64,000 nt of DNA from Scytalidium lignicola (taxonomy: Eukaryota > Ascomycota > Leotiomycetes): positions 1 to 64,000 of the forward strand of contig NCSJ02000220.1 in assembly GCA_002812745.2 (NCBI GenBank), given 5' to 3'. Position 1 is the first letter of the stretch. Every line of letters starts with the position of its first letter. Both the position numbers and the translations under genes were made by a program. This document shows positions 48,237-59,832 of this stretch, piece by piece. The notes beneath the pieces were generated by a model. The model was not told where the DNA came from, ran no database searches, and saw only the letters and a list, made by a program, of their open reading frames with translations.

Positions 48237-49399
48237 GATTGCATGTTCTAGAACTGCAAGGGCGCACGCGACGTCTCAAGGTGTGGCGGTGGTTGCTTCA
48301 TTTCCAAGTGTGGAAAAGTTGNAAAAAAGGTTGTAGATGACGCCATTTCCTGGAGAAATTGCTCTTTTTGTTGACTTCAGGTTATTTCGTAAGAAGCTGC
48401 CAGCAAGCCAATCTGCTCGGAATACGCAAAAGCGTTACGTAATTGGAACTCGGTAAAAGGAAATATAAAAGTCTTTTCCAAGAGTTGGGAGACATGCCTT
48501 GAAAGAGTTTGTGTGGGAGGTTTGGATGTTAGGGGAACGTCGAAGACGATTGGTTGGTGGGGTTAAGAGTAAATAAAGAGATTGGCGAATCACAAGCCAT
48601 CTGTCGTCTCATGTAGAAGAAAGCCCCAGAGAACCCATGTCACCAAATGAGAAGAGGGCTGCACGGTCTTCATTATACCGCTCCCAATCACATGGTAACC
48701 TTGGATGCATGTAGTAACTAGACTTTCCGTAGTTCTGACCTCAAGCAGCGAATGAAGTAGCCTGATGCGGATGTAGCAATTGGTGTTATTGAAGTAATGA
48801 TTTAGCACGGACATGAGGTTCTGGAGCACAAATCGAACTCCTGGGGCTGTCTTCATGGTATCAGTGGTAGGTGGACGATCATTTTTTACTTGCTCACTTG
48901 GACTTTCTTGACAGATATCCAGACACATTTGAAACTGGGTTGAATGCCAACTGTGATGCTTGATGCTACAGATTAGTGGCCTGTTGTTTCCGGATGAATA
49001 TTTGTATAACAATGGTTTCTAGAATAGAAAATATATAATGTCAGGTGGGTCAGTTAATGCTTAGTATTGTGTTATTCTGAGGAGGTCGACTCTGCTGCCT
49101 TAAGTTTTAAACTGTGGGCACTCTGTTAATACCATTAGTTATTACTGTAATAATAACTATATTCTTACTGTATTGTACGGAGACCATGGTGGGGTTGTTA
49201 AGTTGTTAAATACTACCGTAAGATAGTATGTCCAGTATTAATAATTTGTATATATTGCAACAAATAAGACTAAAATATAGCCCGCTGACCAAATTCAATA
49301 CGATTTCAATATCCCTTAACCCTCCACTATGAACTCCTAGCTACTCGTGGGGAAGTCCTCTAACATTCCTATGTAGATATTTTCTCCCCGGAAAACTAT

Positions 49400-49692
49400 C
49401 TAGACGGCGCTTGTAACAATAATAAAATATGATACAAGCAAGACTACCGCGGATCCAACTAACCATCCAACGATCATATCTACAATGCCACTAATAAAGC
49501 TATGAAGAGCTGGTGACTCCATAGGAATTGGAATTAGCCCTTTTATGTACATGAAGGTCGTGTTTGTGATCAAAAGGAAGAGAAAACCTTCCAAGCGATT
49601 TGTTTGGAGAGCGCTTCTCGAAAAGTCATTCTTGAATTAGGTTCATGTTGGATCTCAGGGTTCTGTGATCCTAGCTCTTCATAGCTTGACAT
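49400..49692 (-). CDS. Possible small membrane protein, about 95-100 aa, frame broken
   Basis: An ATG at 49692 opens a hydrophilic frame (starting MSSYEELGSQNPEIQ) that overlaps, one base out of phase, a frame ending at 49400 with two strongly hydrophobic segments (GFLFLLITNTTFMYI and SAVVLLVSYFIIV). A single-base error near 49590 would join them into one small protein with two membrane helices. I do not recognise a family. Given the many one-base errors elsewhere the join is possible but unproven. Confidence 0.25.
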
Positions 49693-49971
49693 ATTGGAGT
49701 GCGACGCAGTGGATATATAAGAGTAGGACGGCTGGGTCCTGCTGCAGTGGAGTTGTGGGGTCTTGGTCTCGCACGACGGCTATGTTGAAATTCAGTTAAA
49801 TTTCTTTCAATTTGAACGGTTAAACACATATTGTCTGACTTTGAAGAGTACTGACGAAGATGAGAAAACGGTCNAAAGTGATGACTTAGAATATAGTCGT
49901 TGAGATCGAGGATAAAGGATGAAGAATGGAGTGACAAATGTTGCTGCCTAACAAATACCCATACAGCCGAA

Positions 49972-50316
49972 CGGTGAATTTGACTAATTCGTGAACGACC
50001 CGACCGTAAACTGACCATATTTCAGCACTTCAATTATAATTTTCTTTTGATGTTATGATTGTGGTAGGTTTTAAACATCATAAGCTTTAAATTGATATAA
50101 AATTTTAATAAAATCTAGTTAGAAGTAGGTCTTCAGTATTTAAGTATTTAAGTAATATCGTAATCATACTTTATTTCATATCATTTTACAGTTTATGATC
50201 GATAAAAATCCATTATAATTATTAATTTAAAGAAGGCAATAATCCGTGTGCTGAAATAGTAATATTTATATAGTCAATTTGTGGTCGAGTCGTTCACGAA
50301 TTGGCCAAATTCGCGG
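49972..50316. mobile_element. MITE-like inverted-repeat element, about 345 bp
   Basis: Left arm 49972-50028 and right arm 50248-50316 are imperfect inverted repeats: AATTCGTGAACGAC on the left matches its reverse complement on the right exactly, and ATTTCAGCAC closes both inner ends. Several arm differences are transitions. The interior (50029-50247) is AT-rich and non-coding. Similarity continues to AGCCG at both outer ends, so the true ends may be a few bases wider; a TA target is possible but not certain. Confidence 0.75.
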
Positions 50317-50951
50317 CTAAGAAAAGACAGCATCAAAAGACCTTCGATATGATCAAGATGAACTCGCCACAGTTGATGCCATTACTTACTATTACTATCA
50401 CCACTTTGAAAAGTATATAAAAGTTTATTACAAAGGTATTTACTTGTACTTCGTCACATTTTCAACTTCAACCATGGCCTACAAGCATTAGACCGGCATC
50501 GTTTGAAAAACTTGGGTCTAGGACTTATCTGCCTGACTCTGGCATAAAATACTTAGAAAAATGGGATGCATCAAGTCGGGCTCTCCACACTCGACATTTG
50601 TAATCAAGTATACACATCGTCTAGACCTTAATTCATATGACCTGCTTCGGGCTCACTAATTCTGTATAGGTTCCCCAAAGTATTGCAAGAATGGAGGCTC
50701 TTCTAGAGCTGTTACCACCATCAGGCATAAAAATCTTCCGCTAAGTGTTGTAAGAGTGAAGAAGTATATTTTGTCAGTTGCTAGTAAAAGGATGAATAAG
50801 CCTGAAGTCTACAATTTCAAGGCAGCTTATATTAATGTTTGTCCTTATAATTAAACTTCCTACCAGAATACAGAACTAGACGATGTAAGATAGAAGAAAT
50901 AGGTAATTGATGGACCGAATCATATGCATCCAGGGAAGCGCTATACCGATC

Positions 50952-52252
50952 TTACCACTCTCTAACTTCACCTCCAGGCCCTATGAATCCGGAATTGACC
51001 CACGGCTTGGCTCCTTCGGAAAGCCTCCTAACTTGCTCCTCATCCACTTCTATCCCAAGCCCTGGTCCTTTCATCAAGTCGATATAACCATCTTTCACAT
51101 TCCAGACCTCTGGATTATGTGTATAGCTAGTAAGGTCTTCATCACCTGAGTTGTAATGAATCCCGAGGCTCATCTCTTGAATGACAAAGTTTGGTGTAGC
51201 CGCAGCCACCTGGACATTTGCAGCAAGTGCGATCGGACCAAGTGGACAATGGGGAGCAAGTGCCACATCATATGTCTCTGCCATGGCAGCTATACGTCGC
51301 AATTCCGATATTCCGCCACAATGACTGATATCTATCTGCAGGATATCAACCGCTCCTGACTCCAAAAAGGGACGAACATCCCATCTGCTATGAAGACGCT
51401 CACCAAGAGCTATTGGTATGCTTGTTAACTGTGACAACGCCTTGATACCATCTATATGCTCTGAAAGTAAAGGCTCTTCAATGAACAATGGTCGATGCGG
51501 CTCGAGTAATTTTGCAAGCTGCTTTGCCATTGGTTTATGGACTCTGCCATGGAAATCGATACCAGCATCCATGCCGAGGGCTTTTACGGCTTTCAATCTT
51601 TCGACACAACTGTCTAGAGCTGATGGTGAATCTAGCCAACCAAGATCCTCTGTTGCGTTCATTTTTACAGCTGTAAAGCCCTGGGATTTTCTTACTTTTC
51701 TGTCTCTTTGTTAATCAGTACTTTCATATACATATGGGATGGTACTTACGCCTGACTTTCGACATCCGACGGCCGATCTCCGCCAATCCAAGCGTAAACC
51801 TTAATCTTATCACGCACCTTTCCTCCCAATAACTGATATATGGGAACTCCCAGTCTCCTAGCTAGACATTTCGTGAATATAAGTAATGCCTCCTCAAACT
51901 TTATACAGAGTCTCACCTTTTAGGTCCCAAAGTGCAATATCAATTCCCGCCATGGCACTCATGAAAACCGGCCCACCTCTATAAAAACCAATACGCCAAC
52001 TTGTCTGCCATATATGCTCGATTTCGCTGTAAGTGGATTAGCATTTGACCCTCTAGTCTGAGAAGAATAATTATACTCAGCATCCATTCCGGTAAACCGT
52101 TCCGCGTACTCATCTAAACATCCTTCCACAGGTTGCGTGTGACCTTCTAGGGTTGCTTCCCCCCATCCCACATTCCCCGCATCGTCAGTGATCTTGACGA
52201 AAAGCCATCGCGGTGGTACACGAAAATATTCGATATTGGATATCTTTGGCAT
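50952..52252 (-). CDS. D-galactonate dehydratase-like protein (enolase superfamily), 381 aa
   Basis: Cytosolic Mg2+-dependent sugar-acid dehydratase; the bacterial enzyme DgoD converts D-galactonate to 2-keto-3-deoxygalactonate. Exons 52252-52077, 52026-51917, 51861-51750 and 51699-50952 (1146 nt, in frame). Length equals bacterial DgoD to within one residue. Equivalents of its metal ligands and acid/base residues are D181 and H183 (GIDFHGR), E207 (FIEEPL), E233 (GERLHSRWD) and H283 (APHCPLGP). The N-terminal capping domain has [20 protein letters not shown]. The 381-aa form differs from the longer L-galactonate dehydratase of the fungal galacturonate pathway. No aldolase or sugar-acid transporter lies next to it. 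Confidence 0.9.
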
Positions 52253-53844
52253 TTTGGGACTTCCTATCTATTCTGGGGCTCTCTTAACAAGTCGAGAAGA
52301 TGCTTTAACCTCTGTGGTTGGAGGCCAAATAAAAATATGCGGAGTACAACAAGACAGATATCAATATGAATAGTGGGGTGAGGATCGTGATGTAACGACA
52401 TCCATACGAAGCGAAACAATCCGAGGTTTGACAGCTATTCAAACCACTTAAACGACAACATTTAGAAGCTGAGACCAATTTCATCCCTTAATTCAATATC
52501 CATCGCTAATAGTTAAATTTAACAGCGTGTCTAGATTCTGCTTGCTGTTAGAACGATAAAAAGCTCCTTGAAGTTTTAGTGGGGACGGCCGAGGTTTGCT
52601 CAACATTATCCTAGGATCATCAAAGCGTGTCGTTTCAGGTCCATCAGGGTATCTATTTAGGAACCCGATTACTTCTTACTATATCTAGCTATATAACTAA
52701 TTTATGATTACCCATACCTTCTTTTCCAACTTTTATTATCACCCCAAAATAACAACTAATTCTCTATTGGCTTTGTCAATTAAAGTTATCTTAAAACCAG
52801 ATGTTGTCTATACCATTTATACCTTTTACTTACGGGCTGCCATTGATTGTGCTTACATTTATCTGGAAAAGCTAAACAGCATCACAAAGCCAAAATTTGG
52901 TAAAGTAAACAAAGACTAATGCAGTTTCAACATCTCTAGAATTTAAAATGAGCCTCAATATGTGGGGAAAGGACTTTGGTGATCAAAAATGGAACTAGGA
53001 AAGGAGAAGTGGGAGAAGAGCAAGGCGCAGTCATTTTCTCCCGGTGAGGCGAACTAGATGTGCAGCACAAACTAAATGAGCTTACAAAAAAGAAATTGTC
53101 AAATGAACACTAGGCACACGGCTCACAGGGCTGATAATGTTATCTCATACAAGGTTGAAATCTACTTCCAGCGCCCAGCTCCTTAGGAGCGCTTTGGACT
53201 GACTAGAGGAGACAAGGCTCAAGAGTCATTCCTGTGGCTTGTTTTAAGGTAATAAGAAACGCTCAATTAAAAAGCCGCCTCACTATCACCAGTTTAATTC
53301 CCTCATCAGGCAATTCAAGTCAGGCGAGTATTCCCACTGCACGCACCCTGCACTGTGATGCCAACACCACCCCAGAGCTAAGCCCCCTCCTTTCTCAACC
53401 AATAACCGATACTTGCGTATCAATGCGGGTGGGCCACGACATGCATATGTACACTCTATTGTGAAGAGTTGACAGTGGACGAGATGTTGTATTACTGCAG
53501 AGATAGGACATTCTATGCGTCGAGAGCTGAGAGAGCCTACAATAGCGCCTGCAATAGCGCCTTACAGTTTAGTCACTTAAGCCTTTAGATTAAGACAGGA
53601 GTTTATATAGGTATCAGATAATTCCCGCTAGCAAAGATACGTAAAGTAAAATAGCTTAAATACTTTTCGCCACTTGTGACCGTAAAAAGCCTCGCTAACA
53701 GTGTCTCAAATCTATATAACCATGGCTTGTCAGTTCAGATTCCCTTTTTGTCTCCAGCACCTTTCTTGCTCGTGCATTCCATACTAATAATATACAAAAC
53801 ACATTATAACTGACAAGCTGCAATTCCCAGCACCGACCTCGAGA
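52253..53844. other. Intergenic, no gene recognised
   Basis: 1.6 kb of mostly AT-rich spacer; frames at 52704-52919 and 53234-53464 have no motif. The right end (53700-53840) is the leader region of the next gene, with TATATAA near 53713. Confidence 0.5.
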
Positions 53845-54888
53845 ATGCCTCTTGCTTATCTTCAAAATTGGACTCCTTTCCGGATTGACGCTCTTGGGTT
53901 AGTCACATTAATTGGTGCCGAGGAAGTCGATAAAGCGGTCGGCAGACTCGTGCAAAGTCGCTATACGAAATTCTTGCCTTTACTTGGAGCATATCTCATT
54001 GCAAACAACCATTTCACCGCTAACGACTCGGGATACACACTTTACAATGTGTCGGATGCAATTACTACTACAAGCGTCAGCGGATGGTTAACTAGATGGC
54101 TCGACTCTCAGAAACTGAAAACTAGCACCACAGTCTATGAATGGAATGTCTCTAGGATGAAAAAGAGCCAGAATTGGGACGGCGTTATTGCTGCTATTAT
54201 TGGAACTATGCTCACTAGTGGGTTAATAGCTTTATCAACATTAATGGGGGACTGGTGGGGCCTGTGCAATGCGATGTCGATGTGCGCCTCTATCTTCATC
54301 CGTTGGTACTTGGTAAAGGAAAACATAGAGGGATTGGACCAAGCAGCCTTGTCGGTCTTTTATGGCTCTTCGAATATGAAAGAAGGAGTTAAACTCTTAA
54401 TAACACTCTCTGATGGGAAAATGGTCACTATATACGCGCCACGGGGTCTTATAAAAGAAGCTTTTACCAAGCGCATTTGTCCTCCCCGTCGAGAGCTCTA
54501 CATTTGGGGCAAGCGATTTGGTTGGCTTTTCTTTGGTGTTCACATTATAACTCTTGGTCAGAGCGATCTTCTTAGTCAGTTGTATACTGTCACGCTTCTT
54601 ATTATTTCAACATGGGCGACTGTTCATGGTTTAGGTTGCAATGAGATGGAGATTGGGAATCATATCAGTGTTGAGAATATGACAGACTTTCCGGAGGTTC
54701 CTGATCGCCGCCAATATGCATACGTTCGACTGCAGCCGACAGAGAACGAAGAGCAAGCTCTAACAGATTGGGGTTTGCTGCCTCGGAAAATGAACTCCGC
54801 TTGGTGGGATGAGTACAGGCAATCAAAGAAGATCTGGGGAGATCGAGGGAAGTTTCTGACTTCTGTCTCCTATCAAGAGAAAGTTTAG
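53845..54888 (+). CDS. Predicted integral membrane protein of unknown function, 347 aa
   Basis: Intronless frame with a clear ATG. Two hydrophobic segments follow each other near residues 114-133 (GVIAAIIGTMLTSGLIAL) and 138-155. Another pair lies near residues 223-255 (FGWLFFGVHIITLG and VTLLIISTWATVHGLG). The C-terminal third is hydrophilic and has RRQYAYVRLQPTENEEQ followed by DWGLLP and WWDEY. I recall similar C-terminal wording in uncharacterised fungal membrane proteins but know of no function. It is convergent with the HET gene at 55554. No signal peptide is visible. Confidence 0.75.
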   Translation: MPLAYLQNWTPFRIDALGLVTLIGAEEVDKAVGRLVQSRYTKFLPLLGAYLIANNHFTANDSGYTLYNVSDAITTTSVSGWLTRWLDSQKLKTSTTVYEWNVSRMKKSQNWDGVIAAIIGTMLTSGLIALSTLMGDWWGLCNAMSMCASIFIRWYLVKENIEGLDQAALSVFYGSSNMKEGVKLLITLSDGKMVTIYAPRGLIKEAFTKRICPPRRELYIWGKRFGWLFFGVHIITLGQSDLLSQLYTVTLLIISTWATVHGLGCNEMEIGNHISVENMTDFPEVPDRRQYAYVRLQPTENEEQALTDWGLLPRKMNSAWWDEYRQSKKIWGDRGKFLTSVSYQEKV

Positions 54889-55553
54889 GATATCGAACAT
54901 GATAAACGCTACACCCTTTTTTGCTAATTTTAACCTTCATCCTTATAAGAGATGGTTTTAATTATTCGAACTAGTTATTCGAACAATGAGCTACTTGGCT
55001 AAGGAGTTAGGCAATATACCATGAAAAGCTCTAGAAATGATACGTTATTTGAAATTTTATTCTGAACTCTTAACAAGGCGTATACTTTGGACTGTACTTT
55101 TCNTTTTTCTTTCTTATTCTCTGACAGTGAAGTAAGGGAGGGAAGCAGCTATCAAAATAGCGTATTGTACTAGTCAATAATCAGTTAAAAAAGAATGTTT
55201 CACATCCAATAATCTTGGCTCTGAGTTATACGATCTCATACAGTAAAGTTTAACAGATATATACCATTGAGATAAGATAACACAACACAGCGAATGAGGT
55301 GAGGAAAATTGAGCAGCAAGGCGACATGTCTCATTTCGAGGACCGGCTCATATTGGAACCATAGTTTGGCAACCATCTAAAGGAAGCTCAGAATTACTAC
55401 TCGAAATTTGATAGTGTAAAGTCTCAGATTTTTATATCCCTTTTATACATTATCGGTTCACCCAGTTTAATCAACATTGAAGTCTGTATAGACCTGCAAC
55501 CTTTACAAATGGCTCCCTTAGGAGTTAATGTACAAACCATTGAATGATGACGA
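54889..55553. other. Spacer between convergent genes
   Basis: AT-rich; includes the ambiguous base at 55103 and a direct repeat of TTATTCGAAC near 54960-54985. No gene. Confidence 0.5.
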
Positions 55554-57867
55554 CTATCGCAGCCTAAACGTTCGGGCCTTCTTGTAAGGAGGCTTCCGTC
55601 TCTTGTTGGCAACAGCTTCTCCGTCCATCATACCGTGCACATAGCACTCGCCAACAACCTCAAAATGGTCGTCCCGGCTTCTGAGTACAACTGGTACACT
55701 ACAACCAAACAATATACATACAAGGTCTCCCTTTCTAGTACCAGCAGGAGCGAGTCCGTATGTTGGTGTCCTCTTCTCCTGCTTATGATCAATATTTACT
55801 CGGATGAAAACCCTATTGAAGATAACCTCTCGGACTCGTTTCAAGAAGCCCTTAACCGTGCTAGCAGCGTTGGGTAGAGTGAGAAGAGCACCTATATCAA
55901 GGTCGCCATTCAAGTCAAGATGTATGAGGCACTCTAAACAAGCTCGCGCATACCAGTGCGGTGCAGGTCTTCCATGGCGGCCACGATCAGCGACTAAAGT
56001 ACGCCAGAACTCTTCTGGCACCCGTGGACTTTCCGCTGACCAGCCAGGATTGTTATCTGACCAGCTATAGTCAAAACCTGCCATCTCCAAGGTTTCGCTG
56101 AAAATCATGCCATGAGCTGCACGGTGTGAGGTTTCCTCAATAGAGCCAAGTCGAATTCCCTTCACTGATAGAAAACCAGTATAAATGTTTGATTCACCTG
56201 GCGTCGAGCTCGTCGTTGAGTCCTCAGTGTGTCTTTCAAATTCACATTCAGGAACGAGATCTCCTGACGCACTATAGATCCTTCGACTATTTCGGATCGG
56301 ATTTCCCACGAAACTGTCTCCATTCACTCGTCCACGAATTCTTTGCTCAACAGTACCAAACGATGATTTTTCAATAGAAGGAATCCATGTAGGTAATTCC
56401 TCCATTTCATTTTTCCGGCGCAACAATCTTACGCTGCGTGAATATCCTTTTGGCAGTGGAGGAGCCCAGTGGCGGCAAATAATGTCTAATGACTTTGATG
56501 TTTCTATGCAGTATGCAACGAAGTCCACATAGACATCACGCAAACTCTTGTGCTTGTAATCTGGCGATAATCGACCATCCAGATTGGCGGTATTTTTATT
56601 ATATGTTGCAATCCCCTGGGTATCTTTTGCCAGGGAGAGAACAGAATATATTATATCTCGAGGGTCAGACGATTCGAAGGGCAACAGGAATGAGACTAAC
56701 TCCTCCAAGCTCCATAGCCATTGCTGAATCTCTCCACTCTCGTTTCGACGAAAAAGGTTGCTAGTCACGTCTACTAGTGTGTTTGCACCCAAGAACCTGA
56801 CTGCTTCAAATGCCTGCAGTTTCGGGAGGAAATCCGTTTCCTGGTTCGTAGTTTTCTCTAGGACCGGACCGATTGTATCGTAATATTTTATGAACAGAGA
56901 AATAGCATCAGAAAAGTCCACCCATAAAATCTTCTCTTTCCCGTAATGGATCCATGCCTCTCGAGCAAGTGCCAATTCCTGGATTACCCAACGTCGACTG
57001 AACCACTTGTTTCGCATAAGATTCACAATATTTATACATTTGTCAACAACTTTAGCCGAATCTCCCGAGTCGTTCGGCTGGTATTTCTCGAGATGGTCTA
57101 AAAATTTATCCAATTTTTTAAGGTCCAAGATGTCTCTCAAGAACTTAAAACATGCCTTTGGTTTAGGTGAAGTCTCCTCACTACCATCACCTAACCAAAC
57201 GCACACTTGCTCGGCTTGAGAGTATACCTCATGCATTTGTCTGACTTGTCGGTTTCGCTCAATCCCATCCTCTTGATCAATACAAAGAGCATCAACCCAC
57301 ATGATCACCTCTTTCCTTTTATGCCTAAAATGTCGCAGGGCAGCATAAAGGTTTGACCTGACATGACAGGTGCCTCTATGCTTCCATACCTGCGGCTTTT
57401 GAAAAAGATAAACAGCCTCATGAGCTAGAGTTACTTGTCGTAGAGGTTCCGTCTGAGTCCGGTAGTTGCTCAGGGTGATTTCATGAGCCGGCTCGTCGCT
57501 TCCCCAGTAATAGGACAACGCAGTATATTCGTACGCTTCAGTTTTTTTTATTTTGACTTCCAGGCAGAGAAGATGGCACAAGTTTGCACTCAATTGGGTC
57601 GCCGTATTCGCCAGGCATGATGATTAGAACTCGGATTTCTTGACCATTTTCATCTTCAAGTGGAGTGTAAACGAAGTCTCTACGTGGCGCTCCATTTTTT
57701 TTCACGAGCCTCTTCAGCACCTCTATCGATTTAGCAGTAGTAGAAGTACCCTCGTTGTATTTAACATGTTTTGCTCGAGTTTGATAATGATCGGCATTCC
57801 CTTTGCGCTTTTTGCTGTGGGAGGTATCCTTGGAAGACATGTCGCTATGACAAAGCGCTCGTTCCAA
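55554..57867 (-). CDS. HET-domain protein, about 770 aa
   Basis: Full-length heterokaryon-incompatibility (HET) protein without introns. The HET domain runs from IECKLV through YTALSYYWGSDEP, MWVDALCIDQEDG, AEQVCVWLGDG and RRWVIQELALAREAW. The SSDPRDIIYSVLSLA block follows, and the C terminus has KGDLVCILFGCSVPVVLR and EVVGECYVHGMMDGEA. The first 80 residues are basic (KKRKG) before the domain. The frame breaks once, at the run of eight T at 57542-57549 (A on the coding strand): with seven, NKKTEAYEYTALSYYWG is continuous and the total is 771 codons. I read this as a sequencing error and the gene as intact, in contrast to the other HET copies here. It is divergent from an unrecognised gene at 59017. 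Confidence 0.87.
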
Positions 57868-59016
57868 TCAAAGGTGCAACAGAAGGAAGGCCGTTGAAAG
57901 CCGAGGTTACGTAACTGTCGGCTCTGAGTCAATTGAGAAATCAAGAGGTCATGAATGGCTTCATTTACAGGGCAGACTCTTTGTCTCTTGAAATATCCAT
58001 CGAAAGGTTAATTGAGTCTACTAACCACAGATTTATAGCCTTATCCACTACACTCCGCTCTGACCTCCTGATGAGGCTCACTCGTTTACCGATATTGAAA
58101 ATTACATGCAGAGAATCATGGCGGAGCAAGTAGGGTGCAACCAGTAAACTCGCTCCTAGACATCAGAAGTGGACACGCAAAATTGCTTTTTCTTCCTGAG
58201 GTTCTCAGCTCCATTTGCCTCATATGCAGTCTGGGGTAGAGGATGGTTCCCAGAGAAGGTGCATGGAAGTGGTGACGGGGTTAAACCAATGCCACAGCGC
58301 TTAGACTGCAACATAGCCTATCATAGCACTTCCTATTGGAGGTCGCCGCAAGTGCGAAGAATTCGACATCGTTAGCCACCTGCAGGCGTCCTTGCGGCAT
58401 AGCAGACCGGACCTTGCCGGCCTACCCAGTGCTTCTTCAATATCCAAATTTGCAATAGTGTCCTATGATTCTTATCAGACTGGAAAGATTAGACACAAGA
58501 GGTGGTCACCTGTGAAGGTTGAGGCTCTTTTGTATTCTGGTAGATTATTAGCCTTGTAGCTTAGGCTTAGCAAGCCTTGGGCTTAAGGCGGTTTCATCGC
58601 AAGGCTCGTTGCTACTATAAGATTATGCCACACATTTAGTGGCTGCAAATGGAAGAAAGGACATTTACGGAGGCAGAGAGTGTGTATTGAATGCTGCCGG
58701 GGCACAATGACTTTGTTGGAGATGTGTCATTATCCTCTTTATGTAAATTATCGTGGCGCAGACCTCCATGATCCAGGCGAGCTGTGCATGTCTGGCATAC
58801 TTATTGATTTTTCCAGCTGGCCAAGCCACGTGGGGCGTGACCATTGTTGCATGGAGCGTCAGACTCGCCCCACATATACAACAACTGTGTCAAGTGTTTT
58901 CTTCAGCCTCACCTTTATTTCTTTAAAATTAACCGGCGCTCCCGATCGATCATATCACAGGCGCCGTGTATCTTGTTTATGTCACCATCAAGCCGACGAT
59001 TTCATACTCGCTCGCA
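57868..59016. promoter_or_regulatory. Divergent intergenic region, HET gene and unknown gene
   Basis: About 1.15 kb. Overlapping plus-strand frames at 58680-59275 compete with each other and have no domains. Both flanking genes must have promoters here; no specific site recognised. Confidence 0.4.
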
Positions 59017-59832
59017 ATGTCTGTTCTTGCTCTTCGAAGTCCAATACCCCATCACAGGGGCAGATCCGCTCCAGAGACAAACAAACGCAGTTCCAAGAGC
59101 TCAAAAGTACACAGGAGACGAAGATCATCGTTACAATCACAATCAAATCGCTTATACCAACCACCCAAGTCGCTGTACTCGGTCGTTGGCAACGTTGCAT
59201 TCCAACGACGAGCTGTTTTTGACTGGTACGAATCGAACGCGTACAACGACGACGGAGGCGATATCTACTCTCTAGCATGGTTAAAACGAATCAACAAATG
59301 GCGGGGGGAATTCAGGAAGAATATCGAAAACGACAATCTGTCTAAATTAATCGATTCATATCGTACAGAGCCAACGAGGCTGGACTTGGGGGCCTTCTTC
59401 CTCGCATATCCGCTCCCTGCATTTGCGTTATGGCAAGTGCTCCAGGCATGCTTAAAAGTCGACAGGATCGTCTGTGGTTCATCACTAGACAATCTCGACG
59501 AGTTAATCATGTGTGAAAAGTTCCCAATCCAGTATCTGCTGTCTGAGACCATTATTAGGTTTTGGCAGGCGAAATTAAAATCGATATCTGATCAGCTGCG
59601 CAATAGCGATAGCACATTCAAGCAAGTAGTCCTAGAGAATCAACTAAATCCCTTGCTCATTGGTGTTGAAAAGCTGGATGATTCTCTGGAGGCGCTAAAG
59701 ACAATTTTCAGTGGTGAGAGGAGTGGCGAAAATAGCCCGTACTCTTGTTACTGGTTGCTTGAGCATATATGCCGTGCTGTGGATAGAAGATGTATCAATA
59801 TTGAGGAGTCATTAAATGAACTGAATGGTTAA
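59017..59832 (+). CDS. Hypothetical protein, 271 aa
   Basis: I do not recognise this protein. The first 45 residues are rich in Arg, Ser and Lys (KVHRRRRSS) and could be a nuclear-localisation or disordered tail. The rest looks helical and globular, with VFDWYESNAYNDDGGDIYSL, LAYPLPAFALWQVLQACLKV and a C-terminal CYWLLEHICRAVDRRC. No signal peptide or membrane helix. A longer frame reaches back to 58966 but the ATG at 59017 begins the better coding text. It stands head-to-head with the intact HET gene. Partner genes of allorecognition proteins are often found in such pairs, but nothing in the sequence proves a link. Confidence 0.6.
   Translation: MSVLALRSPIPHHRGRSAPETNKRSSKSSKVHRRRRSSLQSQSNRLYQPPKSLYSVVGNVAFQRRAVFDWYESNAYNDDGGDIYSLAWLKRINKWRGEFRKNIENDNLSKLIDSYRTEPTRLDLGAFFLAYPLPAFALWQVLQACLKVDRIVCGSSLDNLDELIMCEKFPIQYLLSETIIRFWQAKLKSISDQLRNSDSTFKQVVLENQLNPLLIGVEKLDDSLEALKTIFSGERSGENSPYSCYWLLEHICRAVDRRCINIEESLNELNG

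Larger units (their letters stand above)
48126..50951. other. Gene-poor 2.8 kb, permease promoter and MITE-like element
   Basis: Contains the permease promoter, ambiguous bases at 48322 and 49874, a doubtful small membrane-protein gene (49400-49692) and an inverted-repeat element (49972-50316). A minus frame at 48590-49012 has no motif and is not called. Confidence 0.5.

Noticed and set aside
48590..49012. 140-codon minus-strand open frame
   Set aside because: No motif, unclear start, and composition like the non-coding surroundings.
58680..59275. Three overlapping plus-strand frames upstream of 59017
   Set aside because: They compete in different frames; only the one that continues to 59832 carries sustained protein-like sequence, and its best start is 59017.
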